From: Solenopsis invicta
Lineage: Eukaryota > Arthropoda > Insecta > Hymenoptera > Formicidae
Length of the DNA stretch: 64,000 nucleotides
Direction: 5' to 3'
Assembly (NCBI RefSeq): GCF_016802725.1
Contig: NC_052676.1
Coordinates: 7,333,433 to 7,397,432, forward strand
A program made the position numbers and the translations under genes. The notes under the pieces were generated by a model. The model was given only the letters and a program-made list of their open reading frames with translations, ran no database searches and had not been told where the DNA came from. Below, piece by piece: positions 12,195 to 22,740 of the stretch; the stretch's first letter is position 1, and every line of letters begins with the position of its first letter.

Positions 12195-15100
12195 TTATCG
12201 TGGTTCAATAGTCAGATAAACACCACTCTTTGTTGCAAGAACCGCAGATCTTTCACTGAAAACAAGCGGCACTGGAGTCCGGGAATGAAGTTTGAATTTA
12301 TATTTTGACAAAAGATATACGAGTCCAACTTTCGTTTGTAAATATCCAAATCGTGAACCTGAAAATTAGTTATATTTTATTATTAATATTAATGATACTA
12401 ATGCATGATGTTTGCGAAACTTTTATATATTAGGTGTACAACTTTGCTTTCGCCGTTTTACAATAGATGGCTTTAGCGGTATGTGGTGGTGGAAATAAAC
12501 AGATATAGGCTGTGTTCCGATATTAACTGCCAGTACTGAAAATGTATAGTATATGTGACGTGAACTATAAATTTTCAGTACTGCCAGTAAAAACGGAACA
12601 CAGCCATAGACGTTATACAATAAGCTTGGGCATTTGTCTGTTGTTTGCAACATAACCCCATCGAAACATTAGTTGATTTGTGTCCGCATCGTAAAATTAT
12701 TTTCGATTGAAAATATCAGTTTATGAGCCACATTTTCATCATTTGCAGAAGGTTTTAAATTTCTGCTTCAATATGAAGAAATCTACGGCTGAGGCTCATC
12801 GAATGCTATCAAATTCAAGATTTTCCACTGGTCAAGCGTGTGAGTAGTCTGTGGGCAAGTGAACGGTGTGCAAGTGAAATACAACTGTTTTTTCGACGCG
12901 GGATTCGTACGCTGCTCGAAAGATAGGAGAAGATAGTGGTCAGCGATGGACAATACTTTGAATCGTAAATGTATACCCAGTTTTTTACAATAAAGCCTTA
13001 AATGTCGAAAAAAAAACGGCGGAAGCAAAGTTGTACATTTAATAAATTGCTTAACAAAGACTTCTATTACAATGTAAATTTTATTTATTGATTTTTTATA
13101 TATAAAAATAATATCAAAGTATTATAAAATTATTTACATATTTTTATCAATATTTAATAGCACTCGTAGCACTCTGTAGTATTCCGTAGCACTTCATAGC
13201 ATTACGTAGCATTTATAGCACTCCGTAGCATTTCGTAGCACGCCGTAATAATCGTAGCATTCCGTAGTATTCTCTAACACTCCGTAGCATTCCGTAGCTC
13301 TCGATAGTATTCCGTAGCACTCTGTAACATTCCGTAGCACTGCGTAGCATTCTGTAGCATTTGTAGCACTCCGTAGCATTTCGTAGCACTCCGTAGCATT
13401 CGTAGCACGCCGTAGCATTCCGTAGTACTTCGTAGCATTTGTAGCACTCTGTACCACTTCATAGCATTCCGTAACATTCATAGCACTCCGTAGCATTCGT
13501 AGCACTCCATAGCGTTGTGTAGCATTTGTAGCACTCCGTAGCATTCCGTAGCCCTTGGTAGTATTCCGTAGCACTCAGTAACATTTCATAGCATTCTGTA
13601 GCATCCATAACACTTCGTAGCATTCGTAGCACTCTGTAGTACTCTGTAGTATTCCGTGGCGCTCCATAGCATTCCGTAGCATTCGTAGCACTCCGTAGCA
13701 TTCGTACCACTCCATAGCACTTCCTAGCATTCGTAGCACTCCGTACCATTCTGTAGTATTGCGTAGTATTCTTAGCACTCCGGAGCAATTGTAACATTCC
13801 GTAGCATTCCGTAGTACATGTAGCACGCGTATTTACAAATAATACTTTTAAAAATACACTTTTAATTGCTTTAATAAAATGTAACTTTTGGTATCTTGAT
13901 TAGACGTCAGCAGCATTTACAATTTTTAGTAGGTGCAATTAATAAATCTTGATAAAAAATTTAAAAGTTGCACAAAAAGCTAAATTTATTAAAAGTTGCA
14001 TTAAGAAATTAAATTAAATTAAAAGTTTACAGTTAAAAATATTATTTGTAATAATTGTTTTATACTAGAACGTAATTTTTTAAAATTAGATTTTTAAAAT
14101 TATTCTAAATGCCAACATAATACGAAAACATATGTAAATATATTTTATATACACTTTAATTATATATTTTTTTCACGTAAAAAGGCCCTAAGGATGCGTC
14201 GATTATTGTGAACACACCAGGTAATCTGTGCTATCGAGATTTATGATATCGCAACGTGTGCTATTGGCACTAACTCATTATTCTTTTTATATAATATTCA
14301 TTGCATTTAATGTAATTTTTGTAAAATTATAAGTAATATTATTACTAACAAATTTATACGCATATTCCAAACTGTATAATTTTTAATAATTTATAAATTA
14401 TGTGCAATTTGGGAAGTATTATATTACTGGTTTAATTTCAGGAATATGTTAAAGTATTATAGGTAGGTTTAAGTATTATGGAATGTATATTATATTTTTA
14501 AATAAAATGTATTTTTAATCAAATGTTTTAACTTTTGTTATGATTTTTCCGTCCTTTCTGTCCATATTAAACAATTCCCAAAAAATAATGGAATTAATGT
14601 CGAATCGATATCAATTCGATTTTGATATTAACATTCAAATAGCATCGAAATTCGAACATTATAACATCGATGTAGACGTCAAATTTGATTTTATTTTAAT
14701 CGTCAAAATGATATCGATTTGATGTCGATCTGACTTATACCATTTCTCCTTGAGTATAAGCCAAATATTATTAGTAATCATAAATTTGCATGATCTTGCT
14801 TAGACACGCTTTGTTACCTGTGTATTAATAAATTTATATTCTTACCAATGCAGTTTCGTGGGCCTTCGCCGAATGGTATGAAAGCGTAAGGATGCCTTTT
14901 TTCTACTTTGTCTGCGTTGAAACGCTCAGGATCAAATTTATCCGGGTCTGGATATATCGACGGATCTCTATGTATTCCAAGTAACGGTATAGTTATTAAC
15001 GTTCCCTTTGGCAAGCGAATGTTTGTAGTTGGTAGGTTTATTTCCTCAGTACAAATTCGGTTCAAGATAGGAAGAGGTGGATATTTTCTCAAAGTTTCTG

Positions 15101-18100
15101 CAATATATGAAAAGAAGTTAAAGGACGATACATCTCTTCTATAACACAATACATAAATTATTTAAACAAACATAAATAACGAAATAATAAACTTTTTCTG
15201 CTTTAATGAAAATTGTGTTTCCGAATAAGTAAAAATTCATTGCAATAATATACTTGCCATTTAATATTTTGTGAAGATATGTCATGTCGTTTACAGCATC
15301 GTAGGTTAAACCACCATGTTTAGCTAATATTTCATTAATTTCATTGCTAACTTTGTCTTGCATATCTTGGTATTGAGCTAATTCGTATAAAGCAAATGTT
15401 GCGGTTGATGAAGAAGTTTCAAAGCCAGCTGCAAAGAATACAAAACCTTGCGCAGTAGCTTCTGCCATAGTGAGCTTACTTATGTTTGCTACGAATAAAT
15501 AAAATAATAGGTTTGTTAATTTTATATAGGAAGAAGTCTTGAGAAACAATATTTTTATTATTTGAATTATAATTTTGATATATGTCAAATAAGATAGGGA
15601 AATTCGGAGCATAATGACGATATGGGGCATAATCGATAACTTTTCACATAGATGCTATATAATGAAATGTAACGCAATATTAACTATTATTAGACGTATC
15701 TAACCATATGCTGTTTTCAGTTTTTATATTATTTTTAGCTTAAAGTTGTTAGAAATTATTTAATATATTTGCTGTGCTCTCCGCAACTAAGTTAGAATTT
15801 TTGAGTACATTTGCGTAAGATAAGTAATAATAAAATTCTATTTTTTATTACCCCAAGTACATTTATGTTATTAAATGATCTTTTCATGTTACTTAAAATA
15901 AAATATTTAAGCAATACATTTATTTCTTGTGATGTTCCACATTATTAAAGTAAATTTATATACTTGGGTACAAAATGGGGCACTAGAACACAGGGCAAAA
16001 TAATGCGCCTTGGTACAATGCGCTGGCAGTATGCGGTATACATTAGTTGCAAATAAAAATAAGTTTACACGTTATGTTTTGCATTAAATTTTATATAACA
16101 TATAATCAAAGATGTTACAAAAGTTTAATTTTTATTAATTTTTTAATAACAGTAATATAATGTATCAGAAAAATTATTAATAAAATTAATGTAGGTATTA
16201 TTAATTTAAAGTACAATAATATATTCTTACTTATATTAGATGTTCTAAGTTACTTTTAAGAAATTTTGAACATTATTTTATAAAATAAGCAAATTTTATG
16301 AGGTGCCCTATTATATCCCGCATAATGGGATTTGCACGAGGGGAAGTGTACGTTTTTAATAAAACAATAAGTTTATCATTTTAATATATTCTATTGAAAT
16401 AAAACTTTTTTTTTCTTATAATAGATATTTTAAAGAATATTTTAGTAAAAAATTAATGTGATTTATTTACTTTAAAACTAGATTAAAGTAACAGTACCCC
16501 GTTATGCCCCGGGTTCCCCTATGTAAACTTTCTTAATTTAATAAAGTTATTAATATAAAAATAGGAATAAACTGTGTATATTAACATGATACGGTAGTTT
16601 TTCTGTCATCTTCAGGATCAACGTAGCCCCTCTCCATGAGTTGTATAAGCAAGTTCATAAAGTCAGGTCTGACGATTTGATTAGCTTGCCTGTATTCCAC
16701 AGTTTCTCGAAACATTTTCATATAAAAGTCAGTGACAGATCGTTCCGTGAAAGGAATAGAAAAGAAGTCCAAGATTTGCGGAGCAAAAAAGAACATAGCG
16801 AGCTTAATAGAATTTACATCAAAAATTTTTTTTCCTTGGACGCGATACTCATTATTAGGTTCCTCAATACAGTTAGATTTGATACCAAAAGCGGCTGACA
16901 TGATTACGTCTGTTGTATATCTATTGACAAATTTGACAAATAATTATTAATAAATTTTAGTAAATATTATTAAATTTACGAAATAATTACACTGAGCAAA
17001 AAATATGTGAAATAGAAAATACAAAATACTAGCTATCTTTTGAAATGCAAAATACAACTTGTATTTTATATTTTAAATCAAAAGATTTGCATGCACGCAC
17101 GCACGTACTTGCATTTTATAGAAAAGAAGAGAAGAGAAAAAAAGAGAAGAGAAGAAAAGAGAAGTAATTGTAATGTCTGAGAATATACTACAATTTACGA
17201 TAATTGCAATTTTAATTTTATATAAATTAGCGATAAGTTATTTATCATAAGAAAGATAAAGAAAATTAATATAATATATGATACATAAGAAAATATCAAA
17301 AAGTTAGCTAGGATGAAAATAAATGTGAGTAGATGGCATGTTGACAGCACTTCAGCACGTTTGACATTATATAATTGTTTAATACTTCAATCTAAGCGAG
17401 TCACAACCACTTTAATCAATTAAATTATCAATAATAGGAAGATAGTAAGTTAATAAGTTCTGGTATTTTAGCTTCAAAGTATGAATTACTTAAGAAAAAT
17501 ATGCTTGGGATGCTGTGACTGTTTCACTTACCCAATAAACGTTAAAATATGTTATACGGCATACTTAAAACTTTATTAGAGCAATGCTCTTTTTACTTGT
17601 AATTGTCCAAAGATTGTATGATTTTAGCAGTATCTTTTCTTCTATGCAGTAATTTTGCAAAAAGTCTTTTGTTTGTTAAACAATGTATTGTCATCATCGT
17701 GCCATCTCTCGTATCTCGATAAAGTGGTTTAAATTGAATAGAAATGTTCTCTACACTTAGTATAAATTGATTTTATCTAAACAGAGATTATGGTAAAATA
17801 AACAGAGTACGTTGATCATCTTATTTCCACTTCTAAACTTAGACTATCCATTTTTAGCTTCAAGTTAAGTGAGTTTCTATTGATTATTGTTTGAAAAACT
17901 TTGAACAAGTAGCAATTTCTTTAAAAATAATTTACCTTCCAAATGTATCTTTTATTTCAATGGAATCTCGTGTTTGAGCTTTACTATCCAGATACTTTGC
18001 AAGTTCTTCGCCACACTCCTTCAGAATAACAAACATCTGCTTCATTTTTCCTGAAGTAAATGTTGGTGTCATCTTAACGCGCATATTTCGCCATCTTTTT

Positions 18101-21100
18101 CCAGACATAAGAAACAAATGGTCAGTCAATGGATCAATCTTTTCGTTACAATACATTCCACGATCATGAAAAGACTTGAATTCCTTTGTCAACACCGTTC
18201 GTACAAGATCGAGATCAGCGATTACCAAATTTGGCATAAAAAGTGTATACATTCCAAATGCACGATGATTCTTATATTTCAAGTAGGCATCATGGAAGAA
18301 TACACCTGTTGACAAAATTTCTTCTTTATGCATTTTTGACATTTCTTGTTTTAAATATAAATACTACAAAAGTAATAGTATAAGATAAACCGTCAACTTC
18401 ATAAAAACAAAAGTAGTCTCAGAACACAAATATTCACAAAGAAACTATTTTATAATTTAATACCAAGGATGGCAGGTCGTTACTTCTTCGTTATTTCTTC
18501 GTTATTTTATCATTACTTTTATTTTTTTATAATAACAATATAGTAATAACGTTAGAATTTTTTATTATGGTAATAATAAAACGTTAGAATTAGAGGATAA
18601 TCACTTTTAACAAACCGCTTGTTATCATTATGCAATATTCATTCAAAAAGAAACTCGTTATTTCGCTCGTTATGTAACGAAGAAAAGTAACGCGTTACTT
18701 TGACTCGACGTTACGTAACGAGGAAAATTACAAGTTAATATTTTTCAATGAGTAATGCATAATGATAACGAGTTAATTGTTAAAAGTGATTATTGCAACA
18801 ATGACCCTACTATTACTATTATGGAAAATCGTAACATTATTACCACATTATGAAAAAGTATTATAAAAAAGTAATGAGTAACGGCATTACTTACTGTAAT
18901 TCGTTATTTGCCATCGCTGTTTAATACTAATATCACAAGTGAAAAAATAAGATAAAATGAATAAGAAAATCGCAAAAAATCATTGTTTAATTCAATAACG
19001 CAGCTGCCTACTTTGCGTTGGCTCGTGCATAACTTTCAATGACCGAGAGGCCATATCTAACGCCAAAGCTCTATTGTGATTTCTGTATTTGAAACATACG
19101 GTACAAGGCATGCTCCTCATCTTACCCCGCCACACCGTTTTGTCACGCTTACGCTATATACTGTAATATTTTAAATGACGCGTCTTTTTTTTAATAATTT
19201 GGAATTTATTTGGGCTAATTTAATGGAAAAGGTAAAAAATTATAAGAATATTTTTTGAAGATGAGTACCCAAAATTGGACTCTGGATTGAAAAGAAAAAC
19301 AATTTGAACAATTTTAATGAAATTTAATTAAATGACCACCTTGGGTATGTATTATGAAACTGTTTAAAATGAATTTTGACTGGAATTACTTGATATAAAA
19401 AAATTCAAAATAAATTTTGTAAAAAAAGTAAAGAAACATTTTAAATAATTTTTATTATAATAATAAACATTTTTAAAATATTTATTTTATTATTTACAAT
19501 AGATATTATTGTAATATTTATGAAACAAATTTATGATTTGTTAACCCGTTGTGGTTATATCTCCAAAAAATAACGTAATGGTTACACTGGGTCCAGTTGA
19601 CCCGACGCAAAAAGCAGTTGCCATTTGCGTTCCTTTTAATGAATCGACTCAAATCTTTCACGAAAATGAAGTTTAAGACTTCTTCTTTGTAATCAAATTG
19701 TTTATGTATCCTTTATTAAATTTTTTAATATTAAAACGACACAAGGAAAAAACATTTTGAAAAATGCCATTTTGTACTAAAAAATTCCTGAAAATTCAAA
19801 TTTTTGAGTAAATTCAAAGTTATTACCGGGGTTCTATTCCAGAAGTAGTATACTTTTAAGGAAAAAATAGTATTATGTCGAGTTTTTCAAAAAGTATATT
19901 TATTTTGAAGATTGAAGTTGGTAATTGTAATGAAAATCACGAAATGACATAAATCAATGTTGAAGGAGTAAAATAATGTAAAAAAAATTTTTTTTGTGTC
20001 AAAAACTATATTTATATATAACTATATATGGCCTTGGGTCATCTAGACCCAGTGTAACCACAACGGGTTAAATCATAAAAAGCCTAGAACCATAAAATTA
20101 TTTATTAAAAATGTATGATAAATATTTATAAAACATTAAAATAAATATTATAAAAAGTTTAAAAATATTTTATAAATATTGGGTGCTGTCTAGGTACAAA
20201 ACGTACATTGATGTTAATAAAATAATGTTAATATTACGTGTTTAAGATGACGTCATCAATATATTATAGTATAGTCATGTAATATTTATGAAGTTTTTAT
20301 AGGTTGTACATTTACATTCATCACGTTACGTAATTGTTACACAATAAAGTAACGTCAAAATTACGTAACAAGCCAAGGTACTAATTACAAGCTCTTTGCG
20401 TTAATTACAGTGATACACAGCTTTATTACAGTAATCTGTAACAAATACATGTAGTATGTTATGAAATTACTACAAAAATAATCTCTGCAGTGTTTATGAG
20501 TGATGATTCGTTCAAAAGATGTGACATTTTTTGTACGCGTGTACAACGTTTCAAAACTTTCTATTTAATGTACTCCATACCCCCACCTTCCGAGAAATGA
20601 TAATGGAAGCGATGTTAAAACGGCATTAAGTATTTTGACGTTGAAATCATCAAATAGAAGTCTTCTTATTCTTTAAACTAGTCAATAGGAGAATATTATT
20701 AAATAATTCCATTGGTAATTCTACCACTTTCGTATATACGAAAATTTTTTGAATGTTTTCAAGAATAGGGCCCTTTGATAGGATTTCGGTGCCGATTCGA
20801 TAGATCATTTCTCGCTGAGTTTATCGCGCAGCTTGCATCTTGCATAATTTTTAATGTGCAAAAGTATTGTTTGTACGAAAATACTTATTTATTTTTTTGT
20901 AGAACTTTCCACTCTTTTTGTAGAACTTTTCACTTGATTTTTTACACTTGTGATATTTTTTTTTAAATTGATATTTAAGGAAAATTTAAGGAAAAATTAA
21001 CCAAAAACTGGCATTTGTACTCTATTTAATTATTTTTCTTAGCCGCCGTTGTACAATAGAGCTTTCTTCTTCAGTCTTACCCAAAAACAAAACTTATTGT

Positions 21101-21354
21101 ACTTACAAAAATTTTCACATACATTTTTTCCAAGCTCTACTCGATGTTTAATATTGTTCTATTAACATTAAATAAAGATACTTGCCTACTTGCGTTTTTC
21201 CAGTTACAAGTGGTGTTACATTTCCAGTTGGTACAACAGGTTCGATATAAAAAACACCTCTCTTGCGCCAAAAATTAAATATCACATATTTATAATAAAT
21301 GTACACAATGCTCAAGACAACAATAAAAGCTCCAATTAATTCCACAAGTACCAT
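12195..21354 (-). CDS. CYP6-family cytochrome P450, copy 1 (type A)
   Basis: Microsomal P450 monooxygenase of the CYP6 family. Exons in transcription order: 21354-21186, 18305-17936, 16920-16586, 15488-15258, 15097-14846, 12358-12195, 1521 nt, 506 aa, no internal stop. Landmarks: hydrophobic anchor at residues 4-22 then FWRKRGV; C-helix WRNMR at 128-132; I-helix AGFETS at 312-317; ExxR E369-R372; PERF at 425-428; heme loop FGEGPRNCIG with ligand Cys451. The start at 21354 begins at the anchor; an in-frame ATG 18 codons upstream is less likely. Introns 1 and 4 have GC donors (G|GCAAGT). Intron 1 carries hAT and piggyBac MITEs, intron 3 a 923-bp element, and intron 5 a broken mariner and a minisatellite, so the gene spans 9.2 kb against 5.1 kb for copy 3. 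Exon 3 has LAMFFFAPQ where the other copies have LALAMFAPQ. Substrate unknown; detoxification is a family-level guess. Confidence 0.93.
12433..13039 (+). mobile_element. Internally deleted mariner element in intron 5 of P450 copy 1
   Basis: Terminal inverted repeats ACAACTTTGCTTTCGCCGTT (left) and AACGGCGGAAGCAAAGTTGT (right) lie next to TA at 12431-12432 and 13040-13041. The remaining coding sequence shows a transposase N-terminal piece (KKSTAEAHRMLSNS near 12775-12815) joined directly to a C-terminal tail (SDGQYFES then stop near 12940-12966) that also contains an internal stop. The whole catalytic DDD core is missing. This matches irritans-type mariners common in ants (family knowledge). 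It is dead and absent from the equivalent intron of copy 3. Confidence 0.8.
12508..12605. mobile_element. 98-bp MITE nested inside the mariner remnant
   Basis: Ends GGCTGTGTTCCG and CGGAACACAGCC are perfect inverses, and the inner arms continue with TGCCAGTACTGAAAAT and ATTTTCAGTACTGCCA. ATA flanks both sides (12505-12507 and 12606-12608), a 3-bp target duplication that would fit a PIF/Harbinger-type mover. It interrupts the mariner 5' non-coding part, so it arrived later. Confidence 0.7.
13157..13830. repeat. Minisatellite of ~10-nt units (GTAGCAYTCC) in P450 copy 1 intron 5
   Basis: About 65 degenerate units of GTAGCAYTCC, with frequent 9-nt variants and C/T, A/G transitions, alternate between GTAGCACTCC and GTAGCATTCC forms. 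No stop codon is generated on the minus strand for long stretches, so several overlapping frames stay open there (13194-13574, 13459-13797), each reading repeats like ATECYGVLR. These are a by-product of the repeat and not a gene. The array is absent from copies 2, 3 and 4. Confidence 0.9.
14485..14755. repeat. Dispersed repeat rich in short TTGATRTCRA-type palindromes (copy a)
   Basis: The reverse complement of this stretch matches about 44890-45255, with shared blocks ATTTTTCCRTCC, ATTAAACRATTCC, AATGGAATTRATGTC and CATTTCTCCTTGA-type ends. The interior is a run of imperfect palindromes around TTGATGTCAA and GACGTC. It lies in intron 5 of P450 copy 1 and is missing from copy 3. Confidence 0.6.
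15597..16519. mobile_element. 923-bp TA-flanked element in intron 3 of P450 copy 1
   Basis: The ends read GGGAAATTCGGAGCATAAT and, on the other strand, GGGGAACCCGGGGCATAAC, flanked by TA at 15595-15596 and 16520-16521. The corresponding intron in copy 3 runs straight through (AAATAAGATATGTATACC near 48340), giving an empty site. No transposase frame is present. A Tc1/mariner-like mover is suggested only by the TA duplication. Confidence 0.7.
16985..17785. repeat. ~800-bp extra DNA in intron 2 of P450 copy 1
   Basis: Intron 2 is 1015 nt here against 214 nt in copy 3, with clear similarity only at both ends. The extra part contains a purine-rich tract (AGAAGAGAAGAG, about 17125-17165) after a GCACGCACGCACG run. 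No inverted ends or target duplication could be set, so insertion here and deletion in copy 3 are both possible. Confidence 0.45.
18464..18919. mobile_element. hAT-type MITE, 456 bp, with 8-bp target duplication
   Basis: Flanked by TTTAATAC at 18456-18463 and 18920-18927. The ends CAAGGATGGCA and (other strand) CAGCGATGGCA fit hAT termini, and 8-bp duplications are diagnostic of hAT transposition. Much of the interior is inverted, with repeated CGTTATTTTA/TAACG blocks. The same intron of copy 3 (around 49975) has the uninterrupted site. No transposase frame. Confidence 0.85.
19545..20067. mobile_element. piggyBac-type MITE, 523 bp, at TTAA
   Basis: TTAA at 19541-19544 and 20068-20071 brackets ends CCCGTTGTGGTTA and (other strand) CCCGTTGTGGTTA. 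Sub-terminal ACTGGGTC and GACCCAGT are also inverted. TTAA duplication with CCC ends is the piggyBac signature. Copy 3 shows the unoccupied site (near 50561). No transposase frame. Confidence 0.85.
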
Positions 21355-21609
21355 CTCTAATTTGAAATGTAATAATAAAGAATTTCCGTTCGAAACGTTA
21401 AGCAAGATTTAATAAAAGTATTAATTTTAAAACTTTTTTCTTGTGTCTATAGTTTACAACATTACAGACAATTCATACGCACAAATCGTAATTTATTATT
21501 TACAATTCACTAGTTATATAGAATTTTCGAAGTTTTGTTATTTACGAGAAAACAAACTGTCTCAGAGACGATGTTACGTATTGCATGATCGAATCACGCC
21601 ACTGTGAAA

Positions 21610-21614
21610 ACTGA
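21610..21614 (-). promoter_or_regulatory. Candidate initiator (TCAGT) of P450 copy 1
   Basis: TCAGT on the minus strand, at the position equivalent to the TATA/initiator pair of copy 3. Here the upstream A/T box is the weaker GATAAATA. It would give a 5' UTR of about 260 nt. Confidence 0.3.
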
Positions 21615-21774
21615 CCGTGTATTCATTTGTGAATCTATTTATCAAGCAGTGGAAAACTATACGATCATGTTTATATGATGAATACTGACATTATAAACGT
21701 TAAGTACACCAAATGTGCTAAATCACGTTCGTAGTTTATAGAGAAAGAATAAGCCTCTCAGTGCTTCTATACTG

Positions 21775-21782
21775 TTACGTAA
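21775..21782 (-). promoter_or_regulatory. TTACGTAA site upstream of P450 copy 1
   Basis: Palindromic TTACGTAA, followed on the + strand by G, 421 bp upstream of the start codon. The same 9-mer is found upstream of copies 2 and 3 and of two relic first exons. The sequence fits PAR-bZIP/C-EBP-type sites (family knowledge); a regulatory role is inferred. Confidence 0.4.
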
Positions 21783-21850
21783 GTTTCATGACAAAACTCA
21801 TTAAAATCATAAATTAGGTATAAGGCTCCAAGGAAATAAATTAGGAGTAT

Positions 21851-22740
21851 AGAGGAGAACAAGGTATTATAGCTACTGTCGACAATATGGCACCCCTATT
21901 ATCTCCGTTATTAAGTGATGTATTCTAACAATTGTTTATGGAGTTATTTGGTTAATAGCCTACCATTTTTTAATAATACTAATATGCCAATACATAATAA
22001 CTGACAATTGTTATAAAGCACTTTTACTTTTGAGCACTTCCAAACTTTTCAAGGTACATTTTTAATTTTTAATTACACATACTTCGTCATTATTCTTAAA
22101 CTTGAGTGTATTATCACACGAAAGTATATACACTTAAGTGTTTTTTTGTTATTTAATTTTTTATTAGGCTGTACACATTTTAAATTATACAAAGTTAAAG
22201 TAATAACGTAGAATTTTGTTAATATGATTTTTGAAGTAAAATTTTTATATTGAAATATTTCTTCAATAAATTGATTGTCATTCTAATGAGTAGTGTTCAG
22301 AAACATTAGAGACATCATTTTATGCTTGTTTTTTAATGTTAAACAGGAATAAAATGATATTTCTAATAAAATTTCTAATGGTATTTTTAAAATTTCTGAA
22401 CGCAGGAAAATTTTAAATCAGGAAAATTTTAAACAATAAAAAATTAAAAACATATAATTTTGTAATAAGGTATCGTGTTTCTTTTAAACTAAACAAATTT
22501 TTTTAAATTATTTTTACAGATAGACATATTACAACCACTTTTCTTCTTATAACCACCGATTATGCAGTGCATTAGATTTTTATAAATCACGTCCAAAATA
22601 ATAAATATTACATTATTTTGAGTCTAGAATCTGTCAAACACTTTGATGAATAAAATCGTTCTAATTTTAACAGAAAATATTAATTGTAAATAAAGTTATT
22701 GAATAAAATGAAAATGGGTGCCATATTATCCTCTTCTCTT
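21851..22740. mobile_element. ~890-bp inverted-ended element upstream of P450 copy 1
   Basis: The left end AGAGGAGAACAAGG…AATATGGCACCC and the right end GGGTGCCATATTATCCTC are related in inverse. Upstream DNA of copy 3 lacks it. Borders are approximate and no clear target duplication was found. The TATTATGGCACC-type ends resemble the end style of the element at 15597. Confidence 0.45.

Noticed and set aside
13194..13826. Several overlapping minus-strand open frames with repeated ATECYGVLR-like residues
   Set aside because: They arise from the 10-nt minisatellite, which lacks stop codons on this strand; different frames are open together and there is no start context or relative.
14908..15144. 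Plus-strand frames opposite P450 exons (also 16641, 29869, 30692, 31611, 47652, 61372, 63200)
   Set aside because: They are antisense shadows of the conserved minus-strand exons.
15489..15630. N-terminal extension of the I-helix exon frame
   Set aside because: It is intron 3 read-through; the acceptor at 15489-15490 gives the correct phase with exon 3.
18306..18342. Upstream Met and extra residues at the start of P450 exon 2 (and the same at 31990-32008, 49816-49843, 63415-63433)
   Set aside because: Splicing at TCAACAG with the GC donor restores the usual CYP6 spacing; the upstream residues are intron sequence and differ in length and content among copies.
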